From contig UQVU01000025.1 in assembly GCA_900544475.1 (NCBI GenBank), positions 1-17,654 of the forward strand: 17,654 nt of DNA, written 5' to 3'. Position 1 is the stretch's first letter. Every line of letters begins with the position of its first letter. The translations under genes and the position numbers were made by a program. This document shows positions 1 to 6,764 of the stretch, piece by piece. A model generated the notes under the pieces. The model did no database searches. It was not told the origin of the DNA and saw nothing but the letters and a program-made list of their open reading frames with translations. This stretch comes from an uncultured Butyricicoccus sp. (lineage in GTDB: Bacteria; Bacillota; Clostridia; Oscillospirales; Butyricicoccaceae).

Positions 1-126
1 GGAAATTTTGTGTCCTGACTTTGTTGCGATTTCACTGTAATACGTCAAGTATTGCCGCAAAACCGCGCCTCGTCAATACGCAAAATTTACTTGTAAATCG
101 CTCTTGTCCAATTATGCGGTATTGTC
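1..126 (-). repeat. MITE-like 161-bp repeat, copy 1 (cut by window edge)
   Basis: This is the reverse complement of the element seen complete at 6561-6721. It starts inside the element at the window edge and ends with the terminal motif read here as AATTATGCGGTATTGTC. By eye it differs from the complete copies at about seven of 126 positions, mostly transitions, so it is an older copy. The element has no coding capacity. Confidence 0.85.
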
Positions 127-194
127 TTAACCTCCGACACTAAATCATACTATTCGATTTCCTATCACTATGCTCCAGACAGACTTCAACTACG

Positions 195-428
195 TTATTT
201 CCACTTCCAATACTCTAACACTACCACCACCGGCTCATCCTCGACCGCTCGCAAGATATGCAGCAGACTCGGCATCTTCTTTGCCGCGTATCCCACGCGC
301 AGTGGAATCGGGTTGAGACCCAGTTTTTTAAATTTTCTCAGCAAATCATCTGTCTTTACTCCCTGCTTCTCCATCGTTTCAAAAGCCTTATCGAGCGTCT
401 GCTTGCGCGGTTGCCTGCGCTTGGGCAC
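195..428 (-). CDS. hypothetical small basic protein (77 aa), doubtful
   Basis: I do not recognise this protein. It starts with GTG directly after the TGA stop of the 49-aa ORF upstream, in the same reading frame, so it could be made by re-initiation, by read-through, or not at all. No ribosome site lies at a normal distance; a GGAG is about 15 bases upstream. The N-terminus is very basic (KRRQPRKQ), followed by a possible helical stretch (LDKAFETMEKQGVKTDDLL) and a hydrophobic C-terminal part ending EPVVVVLEYWKWK. The composition looks protein-like and not like a random shadow, and no larger gene lies on the other strand. It may be the back half of a broken gene whose front is the 49-aa ORF. 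Confidence 0.3.
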   Translation of the reverse strand: MPKRRQPRKQTLDKAFETMEKQGVKTDDLLRKFKKLGLNPIPLRVGYAAKKMPSLLHILRAVEDEPVVVVLEYWKWK

Positions 429-578
429 TCACCATGCTTTCTGCTCCGCCATGATCGCAAGCCGCTGGCAGGAGCTCGTTGCCGGGTAAAACAGTAGAGC
501 TCGCCGTGCCTGCTCGTTGAAGTACAGCAGCCAGAGAGTTTCCGCTATCTTTTCCTTTGTCGGTACGCTGTTCTGCAT
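429..578 (-). CDS. hypothetical small protein (49 aa), LWLLYFN motif
   Basis: This short ORF begins with ATG at 578 behind a good ribosome site (AGGGGAG, six bases before the ATG). It reads MQNSVPTKEKIAETLWLLYFNE and ends in QRLAIMAEQKAW before a TGA. From memory, short proteins containing an ETLWLLYFN-type segment occur near serine recombinases in Clostridia, and a recombinase lies about 1.1 kb away, but I cannot verify the match. The middle (QARRALLFYPATSSC) looks less like that family than the ends do, which may indicate a pair of compensating frameshifts. The frame resumes immediately after the TGA as the 77-aa ORF. Either a two-cistron unit or a decayed single gene is possible. Confidence 0.4.
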   Translation of the reverse strand: MQNSVPTKEKIAETLWLLYFNEQARRALLFYPATSSCQRLAIMAEQKAW

Positions 579-725
579 AAATTACTCCCCTTTTCTGGGT
601 TTCTGCTATAATATATAGCCGTAATCTTCTGCATTTCAGTTTTTCCGATACATGGCTTGTCTATACAGCTGTAATAATGTCCTGCACGCCAAACCCTTCC
701 ATAAACGAAAATGCCCATGCCTCAC

Positions 726-826
726 CTGACAAATCGCGTAACCGTCAAGTATTACCGCAAAACCGTGCCTCGTCAGTATGTAAAATTTACTCACAAATCG
801 CTCTTGTCCAATTATGCGGTATTGCC
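726..826 (-). repeat. MITE-like repeat, copy 2 (truncated, diverged)
   Basis: Bases 743-826 match the reverse complement of the 161-bp element with about four transitions and end in the intact terminal motif (AATTATGCGGTATTGCC). Before 743 an 11-base deletion removes half of the central palindrome, and beyond about 726 similarity is lost. It lies just upstream of the Uma2 promoter. Confidence 0.75.
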
Positions 827-860
827 TTAAACCCCAATCAACCGTCGCGAAACATTTAAC

Positions 861-889
861 TGGTTATGCAATATTCAGTGTGCTATAAT
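861..889 (+). promoter_or_regulatory. probable Uma2 promoter (extended -10)
   Basis: A perfect extended -10, TGCTATAAT, spans 881-889. The hexamer 17 bases upstream (TGGTTA at 861-866) is a weak -35, as is usual with extended -10 promoters. The Uma2 ATG lies 55 bases downstream. Confidence 0.55.
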
Positions 890-944
890 AAAGTCATAAT
901 CATAGCGAAAAACGATTGTCCGACAATACGAGGAGGGTTAAACC

Positions 945-1511
945 ATGCCATTACCGCAAACCACGCACTGCACTTATGCCGACTATCTGACATGGGACAC
1001 CGAGCAGAAGTACGAGTTATTCGACGGCGTACCGGTCATGCAGGCGCGTCCGAGCATCCAGCACCAGAATATAGAGGGCGCACTCTTGCAGCAGCTCCGT
1101 AACTTTCTGGACGGTAAGCCCTGCCGCGCTTTTGCCGAGATTGAGGTTCTTCTCCCCGACCACGCCCACCAGAGCGCAGACGATGTGAGTACCGTCTATG
1201 TACCTGATCTGGCGGTGATCTGTGATCCTGACAAGCTGCATGAGCAATACTGCTTCGGTGCGCCAACCGTAGTGATGGAAATTCTTTCGCCCTCGACCGC
1301 CAAAGCTGACCGGTTGGTAAAGCTGAACCGTTATCAGCAGGCAGGCGTACCGGAATACTGGATTGTATCGCCGCAGGAACAGAACGTAACTGTGTTCGTG
1401 CTGGAAAACGGGCTGTACCGCACCGTTGCCGTTTACACCAAAGAGGACACTGCCGCAAAGGTGTTTACCCTCACCGGCTGCGAACTGGATTTAACGAAGG
1501 TCTTTGAGTAA
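945..1511 (+). CDS. Uma2 family putative restriction endonuclease (DUF820)
   Basis: This 188-aa protein is a typical full-length Uma2/DUF820 member. These are PD-(D/E)XK-fold proteins of unproven biological role, common in cyanobacteria and scattered in Firmicutes. Visible family marks are YELFDG (23-28, with E24), H40 after SIQ, VPDLAV (86-91, with D88), MEILSPST (111-118, with E112) and KLNRYQQAGVPEYWIV (126-141, with K126). D88, E112 and K126 are the expected catalytic triad and all are present. The start is fixed by AGGAGGG at 931-937, seven bases before the ATG. The gene stands alone with its own promoter and terminator, next to a serine recombinase and flanked upstream by a repeat copy, which suggests acquired DNA. 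No methylase partner is visible. The family call is confident; nuclease activity in the cell is inference. Confidence 0.92.
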   Translation: MPLPQTTHCTYADYLTWDTEQKYELFDGVPVMQARPSIQHQNIEGALLQQLRNFLDGKPCRAFAEIEVLLPDHAHQSADDVSTVYVPDLAVICDPDKLHEQYCFGAPTVVMEILSPSTAKADRLVKLNRYQQAGVPEYWIVSPQEQNVTVFVLENGLYRTVAVYTKEDTAAKVFTLTGCELDLTKVFE

Positions 1512-1560
1512 GAAAAGCGTTGCTGTTTTATAAAAATGTACGCAGAAAGCTGACTTTATT

Positions 1561-1596
1561 TAGCGTAGCAGTTTAATGGCTGCTGCGCTATTTTTA
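1561..1596 (+). terminator. intrinsic terminator after Uma2
   Basis: An 11-bp stem pairs TAGCGTAGCAG (1561-1571) with CTGCTGCGCTA (1580-1590) with one G-T wobble and an 8-base loop. It is followed by TTTTTAT. It lies 50 bases after the Uma2 stop. Confidence 0.85.
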
Positions 1597-1655
1597 TAGA
1601 AGCAAACCTGGATATAATCCCCGCTCCCAATCTTTATTTTACCATCTCGCTCTCC

Positions 1656-1684
1656 TTGCGATTTTATTTTCTTTATGCTATACT
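1656..1684 (+). promoter_or_regulatory. serine recombinase promoter
   Basis: A -35-like TTGCGA (1656-1661) and an extended -10, TGC TATACT (hexamer 1679-1684), are separated by 17 bases. They end 33 bases before the recombinase ATG. Confidence 0.65.
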
Positions 1685-1717
1685 AAACATGATACAACAA
1701 ACTTTTGAGGTGTGTTT

Positions 1718-3397
1718 ATGGACATCTTCACGATACGGCAGCAGTTGCGCGTGGCACGGCTGAGCGACATTCCCCTGCGTGTGACCTTTTACGCGCGCGT
1801 TTCGACCGACAGCGACGAGCAGCTGAACTCGCTCGACAACCAGATTGGCTACTACCGCGATTTTATCAGCCGCAACCCGGCGTGGACGTTCATCGACGGC
1901 TACATTGACGAGGGTCTGTCCGGCATGACGACCCGCAAACGCGACAACTTCCAACGCATGGTGCAGGATGCGAAGGACGGCCGTTTCGACCTCATTCTCA
2001 CCAAGGAAATCACGCGATTTGCGCGAAACACGCTCGACAGCATCCGCTACACGCGCGAGCTTCTCTCGGCCGGGGTCGGCGTATTCTTCCAGAACGACAA
2101 CATCAACACTTTTGACGAGGACTCCGAGCTGCGCCTCACTATCATGTCCGGCATCGCACAGGACGAGCTGCGCAAGCTGTCCAGCCGCGTGAAATTCGGC
2201 CATCAGCAGGCCATCAAGAACAGTGTTGTCCTCGGCAACGGACGCATTTTCGGCTACCGCAAGGAAAACAAGCGGCTCGTCGTTGACGAAACCGAGGCGC
2301 CCATGGTACGCGAGCTGTTCGAGCTATACGCGACCGACAAATACAGCATGAAGCAGATCGAGAACCTGCTCTGGGCGAAGGGATACCGCAACCACAACGG
2401 CAGAAAAATCGCCCACAACACCATGTCCGGCATGATTTCCAACCCGAAGTACAAGGGATACTACGTCGGCAACAAGGTGCGCATCGTGGATATGTTCACC
2501 AAAAAGCAGAAATTCCTCCCGCCGGAGGAATGGGTGATGTTCAAGGACGAAAGCGGCGAAATCGTGCCAGCCATCGTTTCCGAGGAGCTGTGGGACGCGG
2601 CGAACGCCATTCTCGCCCGGCGCAGCAAGGACGTCAAACAGCGGCAGAACCAGTGCAACCACGCGAACCTGCTGACCGGCAAGCTGTACTGCACGCACTG
2701 CGGCGCGGCGTACTACCGGCGCGACTCCAAGGACCGGCAGGGCAACGTGGGCAGCAAATGGGTCTGCTCGGGCAAAATCAAAAACGGTAAGGACTCCTGC
2801 CCCTCCCTGCCGCTCTACGAGCAGGAGCTGAAACCGGTGCTGATGGACGTTTTCCGCGAGGCGGACGTCAGCGCAGACGAGCTCATCGAGCGCTATATCG
2901 AGATGTACCGCGCGGTCAGCCGGGACGACGACGGCCTGCAAAAGGAAATCGAGGCGGTCCGCGCACGCCGTACACTTGCCGAAAAGAAAAAGAGCAAGCT
3001 GCTCGAATACAACGTCACCGGTCAGATCACGGACGCGGACTTCATCAAGATGAACCGCGGCTGCGACACGGAAATCGAGCAGTGCGACCGTGAGCTTGAC
3101 GAGCTCGAAGCGCAGCAGAACTCCCGCGCGGACTTCAACGCCCACATTGCGGAGCTGCGCCGCGTTTTACAGGCCGCACGCGATGACGCCGCGAACGGAC
3201 TCATCAACCGCGATTTTGTGCAGAAATATATCGACCGCATCTTTGTAACGGTCGAAAACAGCAATATCACCCTGCAAATCAAACTTTTCACCGGAGAAAG
3301 CACCATGCGCTATCTGGAGAAGCTCGAACGTCGTTCGGGGAACACGTTCAAGAAAATGATTGAGACCTACGAGCAGAATCTCGCAAGCAAGGGCTAA
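1718..3397 (+). CDS. large serine recombinase (resolvase/invertase type)
   Basis: This 559-aa site-specific recombinase has the standard large-serine-recombinase order. The N-terminal resolvase domain (about 20-165) carries the nucleophile S29 in FYARVSTDSDEQ and the arginines of EITRFARNT (97-105). The Recombinase domain (about 175-300) contains FGYRKEN and GMISNPKYKGYYVG. A zinc ribbon has C325-x2-C328 and C350/C361. A charged coiled-coil region (about 395-475) and a C-terminal helix follow. The length is normal for phage or transposon integrases. ATG at 1718 is preferred over GTG at 1712 because GAGGTG (1707-1712) is five bases before it. There are no phage or conjugation genes beside it, so it looks like an orphan or remnant integrase, or a lone domesticated one. 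Its attachment site cannot be told from this window. It converges on the cupin gene across a shared hairpin. Confidence 0.95.
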   Translation: MDIFTIRQQLRVARLSDIPLRVTFYARVSTDSDEQLNSLDNQIGYYRDFISRNPAWTFIDGYIDEGLSGMTTRKRDNFQRMVQDAKDGRFDLILTKEITRFARNTLDSIRYTRELLSAGVGVFFQNDNINTFDEDSELRLTIMSGIAQDELRKLSSRVKFGHQQAIKNSVVLGNGRIFGYRKENKRLVVDETEAPMVRELFELYATDKYSMKQIENLLWAKGYRNHNGRKIAHNTMSGMISNPKYKGYYVGNKVRIVDMFTKKQKFLPPEEWVMFKDESGEIVPAIVSEELWDAANAILARRSKDVKQRQNQCNHANLLTGKLYCTHCGAAYYRRDSKDRQGNVGSKWVCSGKIKNGKDSCPSLPLYEQELKPVLMDVFREADVSADELIERYIEMYRAVSRDDDGLQKEIEAVRARRTLAEKKKSKLLEYNVTGQITDADFIKMNRGCDTEIEQCDRELDELEAQQNSRADFNAHIAELRRVLQAARDDAANGLINRDFVQKYIDRIFVTVENSNITLQIKLFTGESTMRYLEKLERRSGNTFKKMIETYEQNLASKG

Positions 3398-3429
3398 TCC
3401 TTTTCTTCTGATTTCCGTCTGAAACGAAA

Positions 3430-3482
3430 CGGCGCTGCCGCCACGGGAAACCCTGTGGAAGCAGCGCCGCTTTGTCTTTTTT
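3430..3482 (+). terminator. terminator after recombinase, probably bidirectional
   Basis: A long hairpin pairs CGGCGCTGC (3430-3438) with GCAGCGCCG (3461-3469) and, inside it, CCACGGG with CCCTGTGG around an AAA loop. TTTGTCTTTTTTG follows on the forward strand. On the reverse strand the stem is followed by GTTTCGTTTC, so it may also end the converging cupin transcript. Confidence 0.9.
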
Positions 3483-3491
3483 GTGAATTTT

Positions 3492-3839
3492 TCAAAGCGC
3501 AAAGCCGTCCGGGAAAACCACGGTCAGCACCCACTTGAACGCCTCCTCGGCATAGACCGCGTGCGGAACCTTCGCCGGCATGACCAGCGTTTCGCCCGCG
3601 CTGACGATGTGCGGCGTGCCGCCGACCGTGAAGCGGCCCTTGCCCTCCAAAACCGTCACCATCGCGTCACCGGTCGAGTCGTGCGTGCTGATTTCCTCAC
3701 CCTTGTCGAACGCGAACAGCGTCACGCTGACCGACTTGTTCTGCGCGAGCGTCTTGCTCACGACCTGCCCCGGCTGCACCGATACCAGATCGGTCAGCTT
3801 GAGCACGGTTTCGTGGTCGATATTCTTGATGACTTTCAT
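3492..3839 (-). CDS. small cupin-domain protein
   Basis: This 115-aa single-domain cupin is a small beta-barrel with a metal- or ligand-binding pocket. Cupin motif 1 runs from G47 to G67, with H53 and D58 followed by VLEGKG. The strand GGTPHIVSAGE carries H77. Motif 2, GETLVMPAKVPHAV (82-95), carries H93. The usual HxH pair of motif 1 is reduced to H53-D-S, which is common in this small clostridial group. The substrate is unknown. A strong ribosome site (GGAGG, eight bases before the ATG) supports the start. It lies 70 bases after the stop of the SLH-GH5 gene in the same direction, with only a weak T-less hairpin between, so it may be read from that transcript. Confidence 0.88.
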   Translation of the reverse strand: MKVIKNIDHETVLKLTDLVSVQPGQVVSKTLAQNKSVSVTLFAFDKGEEISTHDSTGDAMVTVLEGKGRFTVGGTPHIVSAGETLVMPAKVPHAVYAEEAFKWVLTVVFPDGFAL

Positions 3840-3909
3840 TGCTTTTTCCTCCGTTTTTTACCTTTTATGCCTTACAGTATGCCGCACCGGATGCGGCTTT
3901 CATACATTT

Positions 3910-5475
3910 TCAAAAATGCGAGAACACAAACTTCCCCGCCTGCGTCAGGTCGCTGTCTGTCCACACGCGGTTCACCGGCGTTCCCGGTTTGAGCGCCGCC
4001 GAGGTTTCGTCCTTGTCGCAGAGCGACCAGTTCGCCCAGCTGATGCCGTTTCTGTGCAGAAAGTTCAGCCACGTTTCGCTCTCGCTCGTGAACACGCCGC
4101 CGCTGCCGTCCGCGCGGCTGACGCCCCACTCGCTGACGAAAACTGCAAGTCCCCTGCTCTGCGCGTCCGAAATACGCTGCCGCAGCCACTCGCCGTGCGT
4201 TCCGGCATAGAAATGGCAGGTGTACATCAGATTTGTCCCCGCGACCGGGTCGGCCGCCGCATCCTGAAGATCCTGACTCCACGTGCCCGAGCCGATCAGG
4301 ATAATGCTGTCCGGGGCGTTCGCGCGGATGGTCTTGACGATGCGTTCCGCGTACGGCTTGACGTTGTTCTTCCATGAAATGCCGCCGTTCGGCTCGTTGC
4401 AGATTTCATAGAGCACCGCCGGACTGTCCGCGTACCGCGCGGAAACCTCGCGGAAGAACGCCTCCGCCTCGGAGAGATGTGCCATCGGATCGCCGTCCGA
4501 CAGAATATGCCAGTCGATGATCACATACATATCGTTCGCAATCGCGGCGTCCATCGCGGCATAGGCTGTTTTCTTCATCTGCACCGGGTTCGAGAGATAG
4601 CCGCCCTCGCCCGTGTACATCGCGACGCGGAACAGGTTTGCGCCGTAGGCCGCCGTGTTCGCAATCGCCTGACGGCTGACGTACTGCGGAAACCACTGGA
4701 TGCCGTGGCTGCTCATGCCGTGCAGCTCGACCGCCGCGCCCTTCTCATCGCAGAGCTGCGTGCCCTTGACCTGAAGCCAGCCGTGCTCTGAAACGCCGCC
4801 GCCCGTTTTCACCGTGGGCGCAGGAACTTCGGGCGTGTTCGGAGTCTGGGGCGCGTCCGGGACAGCCGGCGTGGCGTTCCCGGCAATCGTCCGGGCGCGG
4901 CGGATGATCGCGCACGCCTCCGCGCGTGTCAGGCCGTTTTTCGGATGGAAGCAGCCGCTGTTGTCTCCCTGTGCCACACCGCAGCTGTACGCCGCGATAA
5001 TCTTGTTAAAATATCGCCCGTCCACCTGAGAAAAATCCGCAATTTTCGCGGTTTCGGTTGCGTAGTCGCCGCTTTTGTCCGGCAGAAGCGCCCGCATCAG
5101 AATGCTCACCGCAAGCTGGCGCACGATAGGCTTATCGTACTTTTCGCCGCTTGGCGGAATTTCGTCCCAGTCGTACCACCCGGCGTCCAGCGCCGCCTGC
5201 ATCGTCCCGGCAGCCCAGTGCGCGTCATAGGTCACGCTGTCCGGAATGCCGCCGCACCGCGCGACAACCGAAACGAACTCCGCCGCCGTTATCGTGTCGT
5301 TCGGGCGGAACGTGCCGTCCGGGTAGCCGCGCAGCAGGCCGTCCCCCGTCATGGCGTCAACGTCCTTCGCGAACCAGTCGCCCGCGTGAACGTCCGAAAA
5401 CGCCGCCGCCCGTACCGGCATCAGGCAGACGAGCAGCAGCGCCAGAACCGCGAGCACTGTATTTTTTCTTTTCAT
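3910..5475 (-). CDS. secreted SLH-anchored GH5 endoglucanase
   Basis: This 521-aa protein predicts export and cell-surface attachment. A signal peptide covers 1-25 (KRK, a hydrophobic stretch, then VRAAA). Three SLH repeats follow at about 26-75 (FSDVHAGDWF, GYPDGTFRPNDTITAAEF), 80-131 and 145-195 (GCFHPKNGLTRAEACAI). A Pro/Thr-rich linker spans 202-222. The glycoside hydrolase family 5 domain occupies 228-521, with E361 in YEICNEPNG as acid/base, E449 in FVSEWG as nucleophile, DWH (321-323), HFY (421-423) and WANWSL (480-485). The domain is intact and resembles the GH5 subfamily 2 cellulases, so cleavage of beta-1,4-glucan is expected, but the exact substrate is inferred. The open frame extends 22 codons further upstream. 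The ATG at 5475 is chosen because it begins the signal peptide and has AGGGGTG upstream. SLH domains bind pyruvylated wall polymers in monoderm bacteria. Confidence 0.93.
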   Translation of the reverse strand: MKRKNTVLAVLALLLVCLMPVRAAAFSDVHAGDWFAKDVDAMTGDGLLRGYPDGTFRPNDTITAAEFVSVVARCGGIPDSVTYDAHWAAGTMQAALDAGWYDWDEIPPSGEKYDKPIVRQLAVSILMRALLPDKSGDYATETAKIADFSQVDGRYFNKIIAAYSCGVAQGDNSGCFHPKNGLTRAEACAIIRRARTIAGNATPAVPDAPQTPNTPEVPAPTVKTGGGVSEHGWLQVKGTQLCDEKGAAVELHGMSSHGIQWFPQYVSRQAIANTAAYGANLFRVAMYTGEGGYLSNPVQMKKTAYAAMDAAIANDMYVIIDWHILSDGDPMAHLSEAEAFFREVSARYADSPAVLYEICNEPNGGISWKNNVKPYAERIVKTIRANAPDSIILIGSGTWSQDLQDAAADPVAGTNLMYTCHFYAGTHGEWLRQRISDAQSRGLAVFVSEWGVSRADGSGGVFTSESETWLNFLHRNGISWANWSLCDKDETSAALKPGTPVNRVWTDSDLTQAGKFVFSHF

Positions 5476-5498
5476 ACCCTCACCCCTCTGTACCGTCC

Positions 5499-5527
5499 AT
5501 TTTAGCACACATTTCCTGCCGCGAAAA
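5499..5527 (-). promoter_or_regulatory. possible promoter of the SLH-GH5 gene
   Basis: On the reverse strand TGC TAAAAT (hexamer 5499-5504) forms an extended -10, 23 bases before the ATG. The -35 position is poor (TTTTCG). It lies just downstream of the terminator of the preceding gene, so an independent promoter is expected here. Confidence 0.4.
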
Positions 5528-5539
5528 GGCGGAGAGCGC

Positions 5540-5573
5540 AAAAAAACCGCCCGCTCGAACGTATCAAACGGGC
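5540..5573 (-). terminator. intrinsic terminator of the FUSC gene
   Basis: Read on the reverse strand, GCCCGTTTGA (5573-5564) pairs with TCGAGCGGGC (5558-5549) over ten pairs including two wobbles, with a 5-base loop. GGTTTTTTT follows. It lies 16 bases after the FUSC stop codon. Confidence 0.88.
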
Positions 5574-5589
5574 AGCTCTCGTTTTTCGT

Positions 5590-6513
5590 TTATTCACGGT
5601 GCAGCGCACTGAGGAAATCGTAGGCATCGAGCAGGTTCATGATGTGGAAGTTCATGACTGTCGTGTCGGTTTCGCTGCAATAGCCATAGGCCGGCAGGTT
5701 TTCCGGCACGGCAATACCGTGCTCTTTCATGCGGCTCAGCACGCTTTCGCTCGGCACCGGACTGGAGTCCATGTTGCACAGCGCCGCAAGCTCGCCGCTC
5801 ATCTTGTCGAGCAGCTGCTGACAGCCGCGCAGATAAGCCGCTTCCTGCCGCCGCGCCGAAACGCGGACCGTGTGATGCAGGAGCGCCACCGGCTGCTTTT
5901 CGAAAATGCGCATCTCATCGTCCAGCCGCGCCATATCGCCGCGCAGCGGTGCGAGGTCGGGATAGCGGTGCGCGATAACGCGCGCTTCGAGCAGCGGCAG
6001 AAACTGCTTCTGCAAGTCGAGCATCATGCTGCGTATCTTCTGCCGGTTGTTGTATGGCCGGATGACCAGATTGACCACGAGCGCGACCGCCAGACCGACG
6101 AGCGTATCGGTAAAGCGGTGGAAGCCGTACACGACCGCGTCGCCGCCCGTATACAGGCACACATCCGCGAACACGATGCTCGCGAGCGGAATGGCGAAAT
6201 TCAGCCGCAGCGAGATGCAAAGCGTAATGACGCACAGCGTTCCGACCGCCATCCATAGAAAGAACTGCGGCCGCCACGGCAGCCAGAGCACGAACGCACA
6301 CGCGATCAGATAGCCGAGGAAGGTGCCCGCGACCTGCGTCAGGCATTCCCGCAGCGAGTCGTGCCACGTGCGGCTCATAGCGGAAATCGCGCCGATTGCC
6401 GCGAAAATCGGCAGGCTCGACCCGAGTACCTGCGCGAGCGCCAGTGCGATGCCGACCGAGAGCGCGGTCTTGACCGCACGCTGACCGATCCGTATTTTTC
6501 CGTGAAAGTGCAT
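5590..6513 (-). CDS. FUSC / aromatic acid exporter (ArAE_1-like) membrane protein
   Basis: This 307-aa protein has an N-terminal membrane half. Hydrophobic segments lie at about 17-47, 61-80, 84-102, 105-124 and 134-152, the last being the conserved RFTDTLVGLAVALVVNLVIRP (133-153). The C-terminal half (about 160-307) is soluble, charged and probably helical. This is the architecture of the Gram-positive aromatic-acid-exporter family with its cytoplasmic C-terminal domain, usually 300-350 aa. The substrate is unknown. The start at 6513 has a modest GGCGGGG ribosome site. It is transcribed alone and followed by a strong terminator. A fresh repeat copy (6561-6721) sits between its start and the nearest good promoter. 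Family confidence is high; transport of aromatic acids is inference from the family name. Confidence 0.87.
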   Translation of the reverse strand: MHFHGKIRIGQRAVKTALSVGIALALAQVLGSSLPIFAAIGAISAMSRTWHDSLRECLTQVAGTFLGYLIACAFVLWLPWRPQFFLWMAVGTLCVITLCISLRLNFAIPLASIVFADVCLYTGGDAVVYGFHRFTDTLVGLAVALVVNLVIRPYNNRQKIRSMMLDLQKQFLPLLEARVIAHRYPDLAPLRGDMARLDDEMRIFEKQPVALLHHTVRVSARRQEAAYLRGCQQLLDKMSGELAALCNMDSSPVPSESVLSRMKEHGIAVPENLPAYGYCSETDTTVMNFHIMNLLDAYDFLSALHRE

Positions 6514-6560
6514 TGGATTTCCCCGCCTTTACCGGAGAGGCCCCCCTCCCCATTTTCCAG

Positions 6561-6721
6561 GGCAATACCGCATAATTGGACAAGAGCGATTTGCGAGTAA
6601 ATTTTGCGTACTGACGAGGCGCGGTTTTGCGGTAATACTTGACGTATTACCGTGAAATCGCAACAAAGTCAGGGCACAAAATTTCCGCAAAGCGCCGCAG
6701 CTTTAATTGTGCGGTGTTGCC
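6561..6721 (+). repeat. MITE-like 161-bp repeat, copy 3 (complete)
   Basis: This complete copy has terminal inverted repeats: GGCAATACCGCATAATT at the left end against the complement of AATTGTGCGGTGTTGCC at the right, 15 of 17 matching. A central hairpin pairs GGTAATAC (6631-6638) with GTATTACC (6644-6651) around TTGAC. It is identical to copy 4 except for one base (C at 6661). There is no open frame, so it would need a transposase supplied elsewhere. No convincing target duplication is seen; AGGG at both outer edges may extend the repeat. Confidence 0.92.
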
Positions 6722-6734
6722 CTATACAAATGAC

Positions 6735-6763
6735 AGTATAGCATATCCCGCGGCAGCTTTCCA
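6735..6763 (-). promoter_or_regulatory. possible FUSC promoter upstream of repeat copy 3
   Basis: On the reverse strand, TGGAAA (6758-6763), a 17-base spacer and TGC TATACT (hexamer 6735-6740) make a plausible extended -10 promoter. It points through the repeat copy into the FUSC gene, 222 bases from the ATG. Without the 161-bp insertion the leader would be about 60 bases. Confidence 0.45.
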
Positions 6764-6764
6764 G

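Larger units (their letters stand above)
579..944. other. 366-bp spacer without a convincing gene
   Basis: This spacer separates the leftward small ORF from the rightward Uma2 gene. It contains an AT-rich near-palindrome at 606-618 (CTATAATATATAG) that could supply a -10 in either direction, a diverged repeat copy at 726-826, and the probable Uma2 promoter at 861-889. The short open frames across 677-859 and 866-1102 have no ribosome site or protein-like composition. Confidence 0.6.

Noticed and set aside
1..826. Repeats at 1-126 and 726-826 as recombinase attachment sites or a composite transposon
   Set aside because: The two copies are in direct orientation and differ from each other. The same element also occurs at unrelated sites (6561 and 9364), and no transposase lies between them, so they are better read as independent MITE-like copies.
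726..826. CRISPR-like repeats because of repeated TTGCGGTAATAC blocks
   Set aside because: The repeats are 161 bp, widely and irregularly spaced, and inverted relative to each other. There are no spacers and no cas genes.
1036..1458. 140-codon reverse frame opposite Uma2
   Set aside because: It is Arg/Ser/Pro-rich shadow sequence over a gene with clear family motifs.
2324..3145. 273-codon reverse open frame opposite the serine recombinase
   Set aside because: The recombinase on the other strand has all catalytic and zinc residues. The reverse frame is a V/A/R-rich shadow.
3877..3905. Terminator between the SLH-GH5 gene and the cupin
   Set aside because: GCCGCA/TGCGGC makes a short hairpin but is followed by ATACTGTAAGG without a T-run. 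It is too weak to call.
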